This document shows, piece by piece, positions 50,439 through 63,820 of a stretch of 64,000 nucleotides of DNA (the stretch's first letter is position 1; each line of letters starts with the position of its first letter). The notes below the pieces were generated by a model, which saw only the letters and a list, made by a program, of their open reading frames with translations, made no database searches and had not been told where the DNA came from. Source of the stretch: Anseranas semipalmata (lineage: Eukaryota > Chordata > Aves > Anseriformes > Anseranatidae); the NCBI GenBank assembly GCA_013399115.1, contig VXAA01004234.1, positions 338,943 to 402,942 on the forward strand, written 5' to 3'. The translations under genes were made by a program, and so were the position numbers.

Positions 50439-53400
50439 ATCGTTACCTTCAGTTACCAGATGAAGAAACTAAGACAAAATTTGCATGGGGTCCTCCAGCA
50501 GCTAGAAAAGCGTAGAACAGAGTCTAGGCTTCTACTCTTCGATCTGATGTTTTGTTCATTTCTGGGCACCACCAAAGCAAATTCCACGCTTTTCTTTTGT
50601 GCTTACATTCCTCTGTCCTTCTCACTGTGATGTTCTCTTTGACCTTACCCTTCTGCCTCTTCCATTTCTTTCACATACACCCATCCAAGCACACATGCTT
50701 CTATGCTAAGTCTAGCCACAGAGTAACACTGTGTATGCACTCAGTAGGCACTGAGAGACAGATTAAATAAATGCTTGGTTGTTTAAGACTCTCTGAACCT
50801 CTTCTGTAGGATCTTACCGGGGAGTTGATAGCTAACAGACTACAGTCTGTTTAGAAATTTGTTTTCTTGACTTCCAGCACTACAAATACCTTTCAACCTC
50901 ACTAAATGATGTCATGACCTTTTGGACTTTTGACCATTACATCATCATACTTCCCTCAGAAAACTGCATTTCTACAGCTAGGAAAGACCCAGTGTATGGA
51001 TGGAAAGACAGATGTACGGACACATTATCCTCATGTATAAGTAGCATTCTCAGTGTAATGATAGTCAAAATATCAGCTTTCAGGTGAGTTTCCATTCAAC
51101 ATTGTACCTATTTATGGACAATAAGAGTGATCCAGGTGAACTAATTAACTTGGATGCTGGAGAAGGAGGCTCCCATTAAGGAATTACAATACAAAGCAAA
51201 ACCTAAGCATCCTAGACCCTGGCCTGTAGCAACAGGAATAAACTGCAAATACTAAGTAGATTAAAAATACCAGTTAAGTTACATCACAGAAGCCTTATCC
51301 CTTAGTCCTGGCACATCTCTGCACAGTGGTTATCATTAGTGGGTGCAGTTAAGAACAGCAAGAATCTGTTCTTTTTGTTTCCACTAATATCTCAAGAAAC
51401 ACAGGCATTGTAGACAAATCAACCTCAACCGGAACACAAAGCAAATCCCTTAGCCATTGCCAAGTATAAACCTCATTTTACACAGAGTTAATTTAGATTT
51501 AAACCTGCTGAATTAGGCTGGATTTACAGTCAAGTCAACAAGAGCAGACACAGATCCTTATTATCAGGTATAAAGCTGTGGATGCTCAGCTGGTGTGAGT
51601 CACCTCTAACAGCACTGGAGTCAGCTGAGCTATCCTAATGATGATCCACCTGATGATCTACATCTCTGCTGGCTTTGGTGTTTTACAGAAAAGTGCTGTG
51701 CCTGGATTGTTACTGTGCGGTAGCTGGTCTGGTGATTCAACAACAGAGGTGCTTCCTACCAACAGCCGTTTAAACTGTTTGTAGAGATGGGGGAAATATT
51801 TCTGATGACTTTTAATCTTTGGATCCTGAGTGATGCAGGTGCTTCTCATTTCCTTCTATGTGACAGTTCAGCAGAGGGGTTTAAGGTGAAATAGTTATGA
51901 AGGAGTCAGCCTTATGTTTTCATTTGGAAGAAAAATGGATTTTTAATTTTAGTAAAAGTAATTTTCTTGGGTTTGAGTCCATCAAAGAAATATTTGACAT
52001 CATGAAGCTCTCCTGTATATTTTTATATGGGGAAAATTTTGTTGGCTTTCATAATAATTCTGTTGTTGTGAAAAGGTGGGGTCTTACTACCTATCTGAAA
52101 ATTCCTAGCAGCTACTACATTTGAATTGCAAGGTAAATAATTTCCAGGCATTGACGTTATTTCAAATATTTACACTGTGTTCTGCCTTCATTTATAGAAA
52201 GACTGTATGTGTTTTGTTGTTGTTTTAATGAAAATAGGTCATCCACTGTGAAATAGGAAAATAAGAGTCAAAACTTTGTAGGCTGTAAAGTCTTTGGGGA
52301 AGTTATGGTTATTTTGTTGATTTTACATATGGCAAGGAACATAAAAGAGCCTTTCTTGGTTAGCCACCACAACAGGAGGATTAATATGCAAAATAAACAG
52401 TAGTAGTTCACCCCAGGTTCTGTTATTAGCATCAGCTCTTATTTAGGATAACGTAATCAGAAGAGATCACTTTGGTCATCATGGCTCATCCCCTGTTACT
52501 GCTCACAGCACTGTCAGGAAACCTCAGGCCTCTCTGTGCTATGAGCATTGTCCGCTGGTTTTCTGTGTAAGATCAGGCTGCTCCAGAACTTCACCCAACC
52601 AAATCTTAGTATCCCTCCTTATACATTATCAGTGTAAACTGTATTGCTTTAATGACAACATAAATATTTCACTTAAGTTGTCCTTCTCTGTTGCTTATTT
52701 ACAGGCAACATTTATTTTCCATAGATATAGTCCAATTATACTTATCCACCATTTTAAAAAAATATGCCATGAATTTTGGATGTTGCCTATTCCACCCACG
52801 TGAGAATAGGATATTATGGTATTTGGGACAGGAAGGGTAGGATGAACTTCAGCTAACTCCACCAGCCACAGGAATACACATTTATATCTCAGATATTTAC
52901 CACAGTCTCCCTTTATTTCAAGCAGCAGTTCTGCACTGAGGGTGTCAGTTTCTAACACCATAAATTTAATCACCTACAGGTGTTTCCATGTGTGCTGAGT
53001 GCCCCCATTCCCATCAGTGGAGATCAAGGCAAGACTTTTAGCAGATTTTGGAGAGCAGTTCAGCTGTCTGAATGTACATGCTTCCTTCAGGATTCATCAC
53101 ATCATTCTTCACCCTCTATTGACTGAATTGATTCAATCTTAGACTGAAATGGGATCTAAAATACCCACATGTGGGCACCAACACTATAGAAGTCTGGAGT
53201 TAGGAGTGTTGAGTCCCAGTTTGGTGATTATTTTGAATATAGTTGTCTGCATTTGGTGTGACTATCCTGTCTAGATTACAGACTTTTAATTTTAATATTT
53301 TTGTATTGTAAATCTTTGCTTGTCATCTCCTGGCACAACATCTCCTAGCTTTGACTGCAGTTCAGACAGATGAATTTGAATCACAGCATACTTGCAGTCT

Positions 53401-53670
53401 ATTCTTGCAGAATAAAGCCCCAAAGACAGAAAGTCTGATCTCTCTTAAATGAGTGAAGGAGAACACACCCCCTTTATTGAACTTCATATGCTGTTCTGGC
53501 ACACTCTTATTACAAACAGTTGTTGATTATCTAATTCTTCTGGGCATAAAAGCAATGCCAGAATGTCAGTTTTACATTAAAAGGATGCAGTTTAAAAAAC
53601 AAAACAAAACTCTAAATACAGAAATAAAATATGTGTTTAATTAGGGCTTTAATCTTTCCTGAGCTCATTA

Positions 53671-53688
53671 AAATAAATAAATAAATAA
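53671..53688. repeat. (AAAT)n tetranucleotide repeat
   Basis: Four AAAT units. A similar short tract lies near 54305-54320. Confidence 0.85.
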
Positions 53689-53920
53689 GAAAACTGGGGA
53701 ATGGATGCCCATAGGGTCTCATAATATTTTCCTAGAGTAAAAACTGCTCTTTCAATATATATTATCAAATATCCATTTGTGTTAGTAATTAAATTCAGTG
53801 TTTGGATATCCATTTATTTCTCCTGATTGCATGTTCTGGTCCAGATCATTGTTAAATGAGCAACGCTATTACAGAATTGACGGAAGTGTTTAGACAATTG
53901 TTTTTCAGTTAAAGCTGAGA

Positions 53921-54082
53921 CATAGAATCATAGAATGGTTTGGGTTGGAAAGGACCTAAAGATCATTACACTAGACCAGGTTGCCCAAAGCCCTATCCAA
54001 CCTGGCCTTGGGCACTGCCAGGGATGGGGCACCCATATCTTCTTAGGGGAACCTGTTCTAGTGCCTCACCACCCTCACAGCT
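53921..54082 (-). mobile_element. CR1 LINE 3' end, antisense, short
   Basis: Inverted octamers (catagaatcatagaatggtt), then gggttggaaaggacctaaag, the 3' UTR (caggttgcccaaagccctat), and the ORF2 end (ccttgggcactgccaggga, ggggcacccatatc, cacctgttct-like, gcctcaccaccctcacag). About 160 bp in total, 5'-truncated, with no intact frame. Confidence 0.92.
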
Positions 54083-57000
54083 GCCCTGGAAGTCAGCGTC
54101 TTTTCTCTGGTGCAAGCTGATTTCTATCTGCACCACAGTGGAGCTTACAGATCTCTTAGGACCTTTACTTTTGGGGCAGATGAACTGGACAGCCAAAAGT
54201 TCTGTAGCAAATATTGACATACTCAGGCTAACGAACACAATTTTCAGAATATCAAACCTCTGCAAGAAACAGAAATACAGTTTTCACCAGGATGTAATAT
54301 CGTAAAAATAAATAAATAAAAATAGTCAGCCAGTTCAGGGAAAAGAAGCTCACAATTCAAAGGCAAAGGTTCTCAATATTCTTTGTTCAAATACTTTTTC
54401 AAACCTCTAGCTGCAAACTGATCAGCAAAGCACAATAGGCATAAGGAAGCAAGAAAAATATTTTTCTCCATCAAAGAAGCTTGACCAAGAAGATCTGATG
54501 AAACCAGAAATAAGTACTCTTAGGGCAGAAATCTAGAGGAAAGAGGGAAGTATACTGAGGTAATAAGGATCACTGTAAAACTTCCAAATATTGACCTGAA
54601 AATCCCAGAGATCTTTTTCAGCTATGGAGGTAGAAAAAGCTAGGAAATATCTGAACTAGAGTAAGTGGCATGCAATGTGGAATTAATCCCTAAGAGTCTA
54701 TAAGAGTTTCATTCAGGTGGTAAAGGTATCTCAAAGACAGGTGAAAAGCTCAAAGAAACGAAGGAATATTATTTAAGGATTCAGAAAGAACTGAAATACT
54801 TTGCTGGTCTTGTGACTCAAGACAAAAATTAAAATGTTGACATTGTTCTTAAATAGATCAAAATGTAAGCATGCATATGCCTATATCCCCCATCTGTAAG
54901 TGTCTGCAGCTATGTGGGTATGTATATTTCTGTATTCAGAAGTGCAGAAGGGTGGGTGTATTGATTTAGTGTAATTAAACTGCATTTTTTTACCATCTTG
55001 ATGTAGAAGAAATATTTCCTATAAGTAGTTTACTCTGTAAAAATATTTGCAAAGTAGTGAATTTTTCCAAATATCTCATTAATGTAAAAAAGTTGGATCA
55101 GTTCAAAACGCTTCCCTCCCCCTCAAAAAGAAAGAAAGAAAAAAAAGAATAAGGAACACATTCAAACTATCTTCTGCGGTCAAAAATTTTTGTTTCAATT
55201 CACTTCAATTTACATTAATTGGTTTGGGTAAAGGTGTTGCAGGAAACTCTTACCAGCATACAGAATCCCAGTCTTTGTGTTTAGAGGTAAGTGAATGAAC
55301 TAGAAGAATGTAGGGCTGGTTCTCTGTCCTGAAGCAGCAGAGCTGCCTTACTTCTGAGTCTTTTCATCTGCTGCAGTGGCCATGGCTGGTGCAAGCTCTC
55401 AGTTTGTGCCTGGTCATTTTTTGGGTGCCTATTAGGCAGATCTGTCCAAAACCTTGCTAGAAAGCAAGCCGACAATTCAGATCTGTAGCTGGTTTGGGAA
55501 AAAAAATCTCAGTCCATGCTCTGGCGCTAGCTAACTGTTATAGACAGAAAAAGGTAATGCTAATTTTTCTGTGTAATATTGGCTAAACCAATTAAGTTTT
55601 CAAATCTCTGTGCCTAAAGTTAATCATATAAATTATTTTTCAGGTATTTAAATAAAATTGGCTGGGTTTTCTGAGAAGCTGAGAATCTTCTGAGTCATTT
55701 TTTTTAGACTTCATTAAAACTTTAGGTGATCAGCATAGCAACATCTTCCATGTCTGGGTTAAACTGAGACTTCTTTTTATATTTTAAATCCTAATTTGGA
55801 TTAGGAACTCAATGCTGAATTATGTCCCAAGCTTATTTCTAAACTTGCCAAGAGCAAAATTATTATAAAGCATCCCAGACAGATATCTTCTTCAGGACAA
55901 GGACTTAATCCATATAGAAAAACAAGAATTATCCTGCATATTTTTAAATAGACTTTTCAGCATGTGTTTTCATTTGAAACTAAAAGTTTTTTATTTTATT
56001 CTCGAGGGAAAAAAAAAAAGAGACACTTCCTTTCTCTGACGCTTCATATTCTCATCTGCAAAGTAGAATCCAGATACATGCTTTTGCTCTTATTAAAGCA
56101 AACCAGGATGTCCCAGCTGACTGGGATATTGGTTATTATTACTGAGATATTGGTATTATTTGTTTTTTTGTTATTACTAGGATATTGATGCCCCTATTCG
56201 AATATATTATCTGTTTAATTTGACCATAGAACTCACTGCTAGATTTAAGGGATTGTCTCAAAATATGTAGCATGAGACATGATATTTTTCTTTGGGAAAT
56301 TTAGCTTTGAGAAATGGCCTTTTCCAGGCACAAAGTTTTATCCAGACTTTTAGGCTATTGAACTCAGAATTTTCTGACCAGTTTAACTGCTGGGGATCAG
56401 GCACACTCTTTAAAAAGATCTGTCTTCAATGGGAATGGGCTCTGGCTGTCAATCTGCAAAACAGGCACAGAGAGATCAAGTTTGTACAACTGCTGCAAGG
56501 TTGTAATGTGACACCATTTATATATACATGCATAACAAAGTAGAGCTTCGATCCGCTATTGGAGTCTCTAAGTGCTATGATAAGTAAAAATTATCACAAA
56601 GACAACAGATATGTATTACCAGTATTATCTGAGCAGCCACAACTTCACCTGAGATTGAAAGCTTACTGATTGAAGCATTGTATATAGATGTAGCGATCTG
56701 CAGCCCCCTCCCCAAAAGACACATGGACAGAAATTAATACATTAATACATAACATCCACAGTAGCTAGTCTTTGGAACAACTCAGTAAGAACTAAGATAA
56801 ACTTGTCATCAAGTGAGATCTGAAAGTCAAATACATCTGTGTTTTTCTGAAAGTTGTGTTGTAACTGAATGACAAGTGATGGGCTTCATGCAAGAACCTG
56901 AAGTCAACAAGGTGTGAGAATCATCTAGTATCTTGTTGAAACATGGTACAGCTAAGACCAGTGTCCCTACACAGCCAGTGGAGGTCATTTGTCTTGTCCT

Positions 57001-57815
57001 AGTAGCAGCATCTCAGATATGTGGGATGGATCATGTCTAGCAATGTATCCATCTCCAAGCTGGTACCCAACATTTAAGTGAGCAGAGACAGGGCAAATTA
57101 ATCCTCCATCACTATCCACTTTATGGAGCCCAGATCCTTTGAAGACAATGCATGAATTTGGCCGCTGGCAACAGGACCATTAGTTTTGGTGGGATCTGTG
57201 TGGCAGCAGAAATCATTACACCTGATGGGTATGCTCTTCTCTGGTGAGGGCTGGAAGTCATGCAGGCTAGAAGATGAGGCAGGAACATTTTATTTTATTT
57301 TTCTATTGTAGCTGGTATTTTGTTGAGGTTTTTGTTAACCAAGGATGGAATTTTAATGTGCTCTGGAATTTGGAGCAAAAGCTTGGAAATATTGTTATTG
57401 CTATTTATATCACCGTTTAGTTAGAAGGACTGGAAGGTATTAATATCACCCTCTGCACTATCGAGTGAAATAAATGTTGGGAAACATTGGTCATGACAGA
57501 ATTAAAAAGGCTTAAAAAGGTGAAGGATTTTCTCCCTTCTATTTTTTTAATAATAAAAAAAATCTATGAAACAGACCAAAGAATAAGAAATATCTTGTTG
57601 GACACAAGCATAGATATAAAAATAGTAAGAACAATCACCAAATCTGCTCTTAAGAGAGAAAGTAGGGTAATTAACTCTGTTCCTATCCTGATGGTCTCAT
57701 TTGAATTTATGCATTTTCCTTTATTTTCCCTTTTGTTTGTTCTATCTCCCTTTACCAGTGTGCTTTTATCATTTCTGTTGTTTATTCATGGCAGAGCTGG
57801 TTACAGCTTTCAATC
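54083..57815. other. single-copy AT-rich noncoding DNA
   Basis: No gene or interspersed repeat recognised. A small set of repeated GATATTG words lies at 56125-56187. Confidence 0.5.
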
Positions 57816-57912
57816 AAAAAAAAAAAAAAAAANNNNNNNNNNNNNNNNNNNNNNNNNNNNNNNNNNNNNNNNNNNNNAAAAAAGAAAAAAAAAAAAAAAA
57901 AAAAAAAAAAAA
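57816..57912. repeat. poly-A tract containing an assembly gap
   Basis: A17 (57816-57832), 45 N (57833-57877), then A-rich sequence with one G up to 57912. The gap lies entirely within poly-A, so the true length is unknown. Frames drawn across the N run are meaningless. Confidence 0.95.
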
Positions 57913-58560
57913 CAAATGCACCATCCTCCAACTGGCCAACGTAGAGGCTGGAGACCACACGGGGATCAAAGCGATATGAGGACAACAGGGGTTTCATTAA
58001 AATGTTCGCCTCTCTGCCTGAGGAAAGAGCAGTGAGGACAGGGTGAGAGGGGGAGGGAAATCATCTGGCCCAAACAAGTTTAACTAAAAAAAAATCCAAG
58101 CAAACCACCTGTGGTCTCCTTGGAAACTGGCTTGCAACCCCTCCAGCCACCTTTTAATGAAACCCCAGAGCCCCTTTATTAATTTATTAAAGAATCTATT
58201 TTCTGAAGATTCATAAACCGCGCATAACTCATATTCCAACACATCTCTGCTATGCTAATAGCGCGTGCTGCCATGAATAATTAATTCTTTAATTAGTAAT
58301 AATTAGAGGTTGTTGTATAGGTCAAACCATTGGGCTGACAGCATGCTACTGTCAAAATGTCATTTGAATTAACGGAACTGTGGCCCCTTCTACACAAAAT
58401 GATTCATCATTTGGGGTCATTTGGTCCCTCCCTTCCAAACTTCATTGTTTTACCAGCGTATTGCTTTAGAAGGCATGCAATCTGTACAAATAAACATTTA
58501 ACAGCATTTGTGGCATGAAAATGAAGGCTGCAGACCTTCAGCAGACCTTTGGAAGATTCT
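57913..58560. promoter_or_regulatory. candidate conserved enhancer: POU, homeodomain and TALE-type sites
   Basis: Right of the gap the sequence is single-copy and site-dense. Seen: octamer-like ATGCTAAT (58252-58259) and CpG-bearing words in AT-rich sequence (accgcgcataac, agcgcgtgctg). TAATTA starts at 58278, 58290 and 58300, spaced 12 and 10 bp. An inverted TGACAG (58336-58341)/CTGTCA (58349-58354) pair follows. POU, Hox-like and MEIS/PBX-type factors co-occupy developmental enhancers, so I infer a regulatory element. The core is 58180-58360. Confidence 0.5.
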
Positions 58561-61500
58561 TAAATTGGTGGATCTTGGTCTGAACAATGTTCCCTCTGTG
58601 GAAAAAAATGGAACAAAGTTGCACTGACATTCTGCACTAAGCCAAATCATGACTTTTTGGTCAAAAATCTCTACATTCCTCTACATTTTCCTGAAAGGGT
58701 TACAAACAAGTCTCTAGTTCTCACTGGATAACCATAAGCATTTAATCATTGAAAATGATATATCAAGATCTAGGTTCAATCCTGAGGTGGTTTTATGCCT
58801 GAGCAACTTTGAGCCGTTGTTCTCCATTTTTTAGGTAGCCACTTGCATAGAGAGTCTTCAAGATTGATTATTAGTACAGCTCTGCACTACAGGAAGCCAT
58901 CACTGCACCAAAGAAGAGGATTGAGTTATCCTACAAGTTAAGCCACTTGATTGGAAAGAAGAGCTTGGGCAAGAAGAGAGTTGAGAAGGGAAATCAACAA
59001 ATTAATGAGAGATGAATGCTAAAAGTATTGATTCTATGCCTATTTATTTCAGTCCTGGGTGCATCACCTTCTAAAGAACGACCACAGGTCAAAGCAAGAC
59101 CACTAATTTTCTAGAAGAGCTCTTCACAGACCACTGGGACCTGAATTGTGCCAGACTTTCTCATATGAGGAACAAGTGACAGGACTTATGTGAGTTCACG
59201 AGAGCTACAAGGAGAGATCAGAAATGCCTATGGAGAAAAACAAAACAAAACAAAAGATTGAAGATTGCTAAATATATGAGAACTATAACTGACACTTAAT
59301 TTGCCTGACTTGGAAATGCTGGAAAGTGGGAATATGTGAGAAGATACTATCAGGTATGCTCATTCTTATTATTCCTTTGCAAGCATAAGCTTTTGGTCTC
59401 TCTCAGAGACAGGATGATGCATTGGCTGGACCTTGAGTCTAACGCAATACAGCCAATCTTAACATTATAAAAAACAATCTTGTATGAGGAATTTGATGCA
59501 CTTGATAACCATCTGTCTGACTTCTTTATGTCTCTTCTGGGGGAGGTAGCAGATATCCTCAGCTGCAGTGAGGTTATCTACCAAACTTACACCACCAAAT
59601 TGAAGTGCTTGGTGGAGGTACATGAGCAGGTTCACTATGGCTAGGCAACACAATAACTAAATGAACAGAGGAGACTCCATCCCATTCTGAGAGGGGAAAA
59701 AGTAGAGAGCTGGTTTGTTCAGGCTACTGCAACCACAGCACATAGTAGAGGAACAAATGTAAATCACACTTGGTGGGGCTAAAGAGGAGTGGGGTAAATC
59801 AACAGGCAGAGTCCCACACTATCACAATTTCATTGAACTTAGTTCAGCTCAAATATTTTACGTGGCACTGCTGTACCTGACAGACCCACACATTAAGCAC
59901 TGACGGAGCGAGGGATTTGGTTCATGCATTTCATTTCACTTGAAAGACATCAACCTGAATGGCTTGGTGTTGTTGCAGTCATCACAGAAATACAAACATG
60001 CAGTCTTAATCATAACCAAACTGAATGAAACGAAGTCCCCTAACTCATGGCAGAATGGATCGGAGCCCAAGAGTCCCATCTTCAATTCCTGCTCTGACTA
60101 CAAAACACACACTCTTTCTTTATAGGAACAACCACAGCAGCCTTTTCATTCCTCTCTTCCTTGCCTACTAACAGAAGAATTAATAAGTAGAGGCTAAGCA
60201 AATGCAAAAAGGGCTTGGGTATGTTTTCCAGTTAAAAGGAGATTAAAAACAACGCTTTCCGTAAAGAGAAAAAAAGAAATAAAAAAAAAATAACAAGAAT
60301 ATAAGCCCATAACAACACAGGCAGTGAAGTGGCAGTTATTTTGCTGCCAGTCAAAAAATTATGTTGTCAGAAATCTTTTTGTATCATTACATATTGATGT
60401 TTTTTAAAAAAAGAAAATGAAAAGAAAGTCACCAGAGATTGTACATAATAGTTTTTTGCTGTTGACAATGCAACAAGGTCAAGCAGGATTTTACACAAAA
60501 GCTCTCTGAAATCTACATCAAGGGGCCTGGTTTGCAAAGGGAAACAAGTGTGTTGGTGAACATTGTTACAGATCTGCTTACAAAATGGGAAAATCTACAT
60601 TCTTCTTCCAAAAAAGTACAAAGACTTATTGGTGTGCAAATGATTTATATTAATATGTTAATCAGAATTTTAGAGTCAAAAACTTGTGACTGTGTTGTCA
60701 AGACCACCCCACCATATATTAATAGCAATAAGAAAGCATAGGCAACTGTGTTCAAAATATGACAGAACCAAAATATTATTTATAACTGGAGAAAGCACGG
60801 TCTGGTGAATAGAGTTATTAGCCCAGAGTTAGACTGAGGCTGTTTTCCTCATATTTCTGTTCATATTTCTGTCTCTAGTCTACTGCAAGACCAGTCACAC
60901 ATTAATAAATCTGTGTGCCTCACTTTCCCCAGCTGGGAAAAGCAGAGTGCCCAGAAACTTTCTGGGGAAAAGATAACTGGAGTATTGTTCTCACTGAGTT
61001 TATTTTTTGCCTCTTGTCTGCATTCTCTTGGCAGAAGTCACAGTCTTTTGTTCTCTCTACCCACTGTTGTGACGGATCTTGCAGTTCTCCACATCAAAAG
61101 TCCACAGCAACATGTCTTCATGGAGCTGCCATGAACTCTACAAACCACAATCTGTCTCTTCTGTTCCTCCTTCTGTCCACAGAACTTTCCATTTTGTTTT
61201 CTCACAACCAGCTGCACGTTGGCTTTGTTTCTTCTTATTTTTTTTTCCCCGTATCTCTTAATCTCCTCCACGGTTCTCTTGTTCAGAAAACTTGTTTTTC
61301 AACTCTCCTTTCCAACAAAGAAACTCTTCTTTTGCCTTGTTTTTATAGTTTTATGGACATCTGCCCAGCCTTTTGCACTCTTCTTGTCTAGGGTATCCAA
61401 ACATCCTGACTCTTCCACCATGCCCTGTCTCAATTCATATTTGTGTCCCATAGCATCCTTATGCCCGGGTACGAACTCTAAGTATAAAATAGTCCCTACC

Positions 61501-63636
61501 TTAACACCCACTCAATACTTGTAAAGGGAGACCCATATCCTACAGCTTCGGCTTCCAGACCTCTCTTGTCACTGACACTTTGTGTGTTAGTTTGGGTCAG
61601 GGTTGTATCATCAGCTGTCACCTTTACCCCTTCCTTGTCCCTAACCATAGGGTGCAAAGTATGACCATTTTCCTGAAATTTCTTACAGTCAAAAGCTTCT
61701 TGTTCATTGTATCTTTGGTCCAGGTCAACCTGTTCATCTGCTAGAAGTTTCTCTTAACTGTGCTCGAACAGCTCCTATCACATGATTGCTCCCAGATCAT
61801 TTGACCCTCTTACATGTTGTTTAATACAAAATATCATAATTCTAATGCACTAAATTCCAGCATTTAAGACTAGTTATATATCTGATGAGATTTATTTTAT
61901 CATTGTGCCTGCAGATAAACTTCCACCATATATAACACAGAGTACAAATAATGCTGACCCTTGCAGTGGGCTTCACTCGAAAACATTTGTGTTCATGCAG
62001 AGATCTGCATGCTATGTTAATGCACAGATCTACTGATACTTGCAACACCAGGCCTATTCTGCCTGCATAGATGTCATATCCTGCTACACATATGTATGTG
62101 AAAGGTGTAAATGTGATGCTAATTATCTATCCATGTGATTTGGCAGCCTATTAATGTGTTCAGCTGAGCAGGCGATACATCTCTGCAATGCAAGGATGGA
62201 AGTGAAGTTCTTTGTGGGCATGATCTGGCTGCCACTGATGTCAAAAGGGGTCTTGCTCATAACATCAGGAGAAAATTGATTCTATAAATGTAAAGTGAGA
62301 ATCCTCCAGAAGTTTTATGAAAGGATTAATTTTTTAATTAAAGGTATGAGTGTTTTCACTTATTCTCTGTCTCCATGTTCCTACTTTTTCCTAGTTGTCG
62401 TTAAAGAAGCCTTGGACTAGTTTCCAGTCCTCTGATGTGACAAAATATACATTATAGAGAAGCAGACCATATGAGTCTTCCAGGTGGATTTGTCCAACTC
62501 CATACTTTTGTCATCTTTCTAAAGACAATATACTTACAGTTCCAAGCTTTGACTTGCAGACAACATTGTGTATGCTCTTATCCTTCACAGCATATAAAGC
62601 TAATAAAGGTACCATCTCCAAATTCCCAGGAACCTCTGGGCTCTTCCCGCTCTTCTCCCACTATGAACCATGCCCATGGCTGCTGCACAAGACATACATG
62701 TTGGGTGCCATCTTGGTAGCAGTGTCACTGCTGGAAGACTGCTAGATGTAGCCTTGATAACAAGGAATGAAATCAGTCCCCCTGCCCACTTACACAAGTA
62801 ATGCTTATCTTTGTCTTCCTCAATTTTCACCATTTTTCTACAGCTGTGCTGGAGGTGATCCGGGCTACAGTGGCTGATTCTGACTCCTGGAGTCACAGCT
62901 AGTTTCTGAACTGCCTCTTATAAGCCACTCCTGACATGCGCTATCCTCTGCCACTGTTGCTATATCTCCAGCCACCACTGTCCTTTCTCCAGGTTATGTC
63001 CACTGTAGCCATTGCCCCCTCCTCAGATATCTTTATTTCTTTCACTGGGGCCTCCTCTCCTCAAAGACACTCCTGCCTGTTTGCTTTGGTTAACAGGTCC
63101 TTCATCCTGTTTTGTGCTCTGTTTTATTGCCCTGACATATACCATTACAGGTACCACCAGGAAAGATATACGGAGGAGAAAGGTTTTGTTCCATAATAGA
63201 TGGATGGACTATGGCAGCACACTCTTATTTGTATAATACATCACTGGGATTATGTTTCATATATCGTCCTCTCTTACCAAAGTACTTTCCAATATAAACC
63301 TGGGTTTCATCACACCTCACAAACCTTGACTTGCAGCCAGGTTTGCTGCAGTGTCACAGATGTTTCAGATGAACTGAAGTAGTCTCTTTTAGTGACTTCA
63401 AATCAGCAGAATGTGCCAGGTTTGTCTTTCTTTTTCAGTGTGAGATATGGTGAAGCTAAGGCTATAAACCAAATCTATGGAGGTAGAACTGGACAGACAA
63501 TTTGTGCCAACCACTACTATAAAATATCGAAAGATTGTATCTGGTCAAAGATCTCATGCACATGTTGGTTTTAGCTTCACACTCAGAGTGTAAGGTTGAC
63601 TTCTTTCCTCTAATTTGTCATTAAAACATCAGAACA
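58561..63636. other. single-copy noncoding DNA
   Basis: About 5.1 kb with no recognised gene or interspersed repeat. Pyrimidine-rich sequence at about 60900-61600 yields several overlapping plus-strand frames up to 158 codons. These lack motifs and reflect composition. Confidence 0.5.
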
Positions 63637-63820
63637 AAAACCTGCTATACTGGGTCAGACCAAAAGCCCATCTAGTTCCATTTGCTCCATTCTTTTCTAT
63701 TAGGAATCGTAGAAGAGCAGGATGATCATTCACTAACAACTCCACTACATCCTCACAGCCCATAATATGCCAGTCCAAATCAGTTCCTTGGCTTGATTCT
63801 AACAGCATGTAATGCACAAA
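63637..63820. mobile_element. possible ancient interspersed repeat, family unassigned
   Basis: The words tactgggtcagaccaaaagc and ccatctagttcca resemble, from memory, an old repeat common in turtle and crocodilian genomes (ctgggtcagaccaaaggtcc type), probably CR1-related. Divergence is high and the boundaries are guesses. There is no coding potential. Confidence 0.35.

Larger units (their letters stand above)
49341..53920. other. single-copy noncoding DNA
   Basis: About 4.6 kb with no recognised gene or interspersed repeat. A short CAA repeat lies at 50415-50438 and an AAAT repeat at 53671-53688. Confidence 0.5.

Noticed and set aside
57487..58035. 182-codon frame crossing the N gap
   Set aside because: It reads through 45 undetermined bases and poly-A. 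The two ends have no domain and no reason to be joined.
60913..61524. Cluster of overlapping plus-strand frames up to 158 codons
   Set aside because: Pyrimidine-rich composition gives Ser/Leu/Phe-rich translations in all three frames with no favoured frame.
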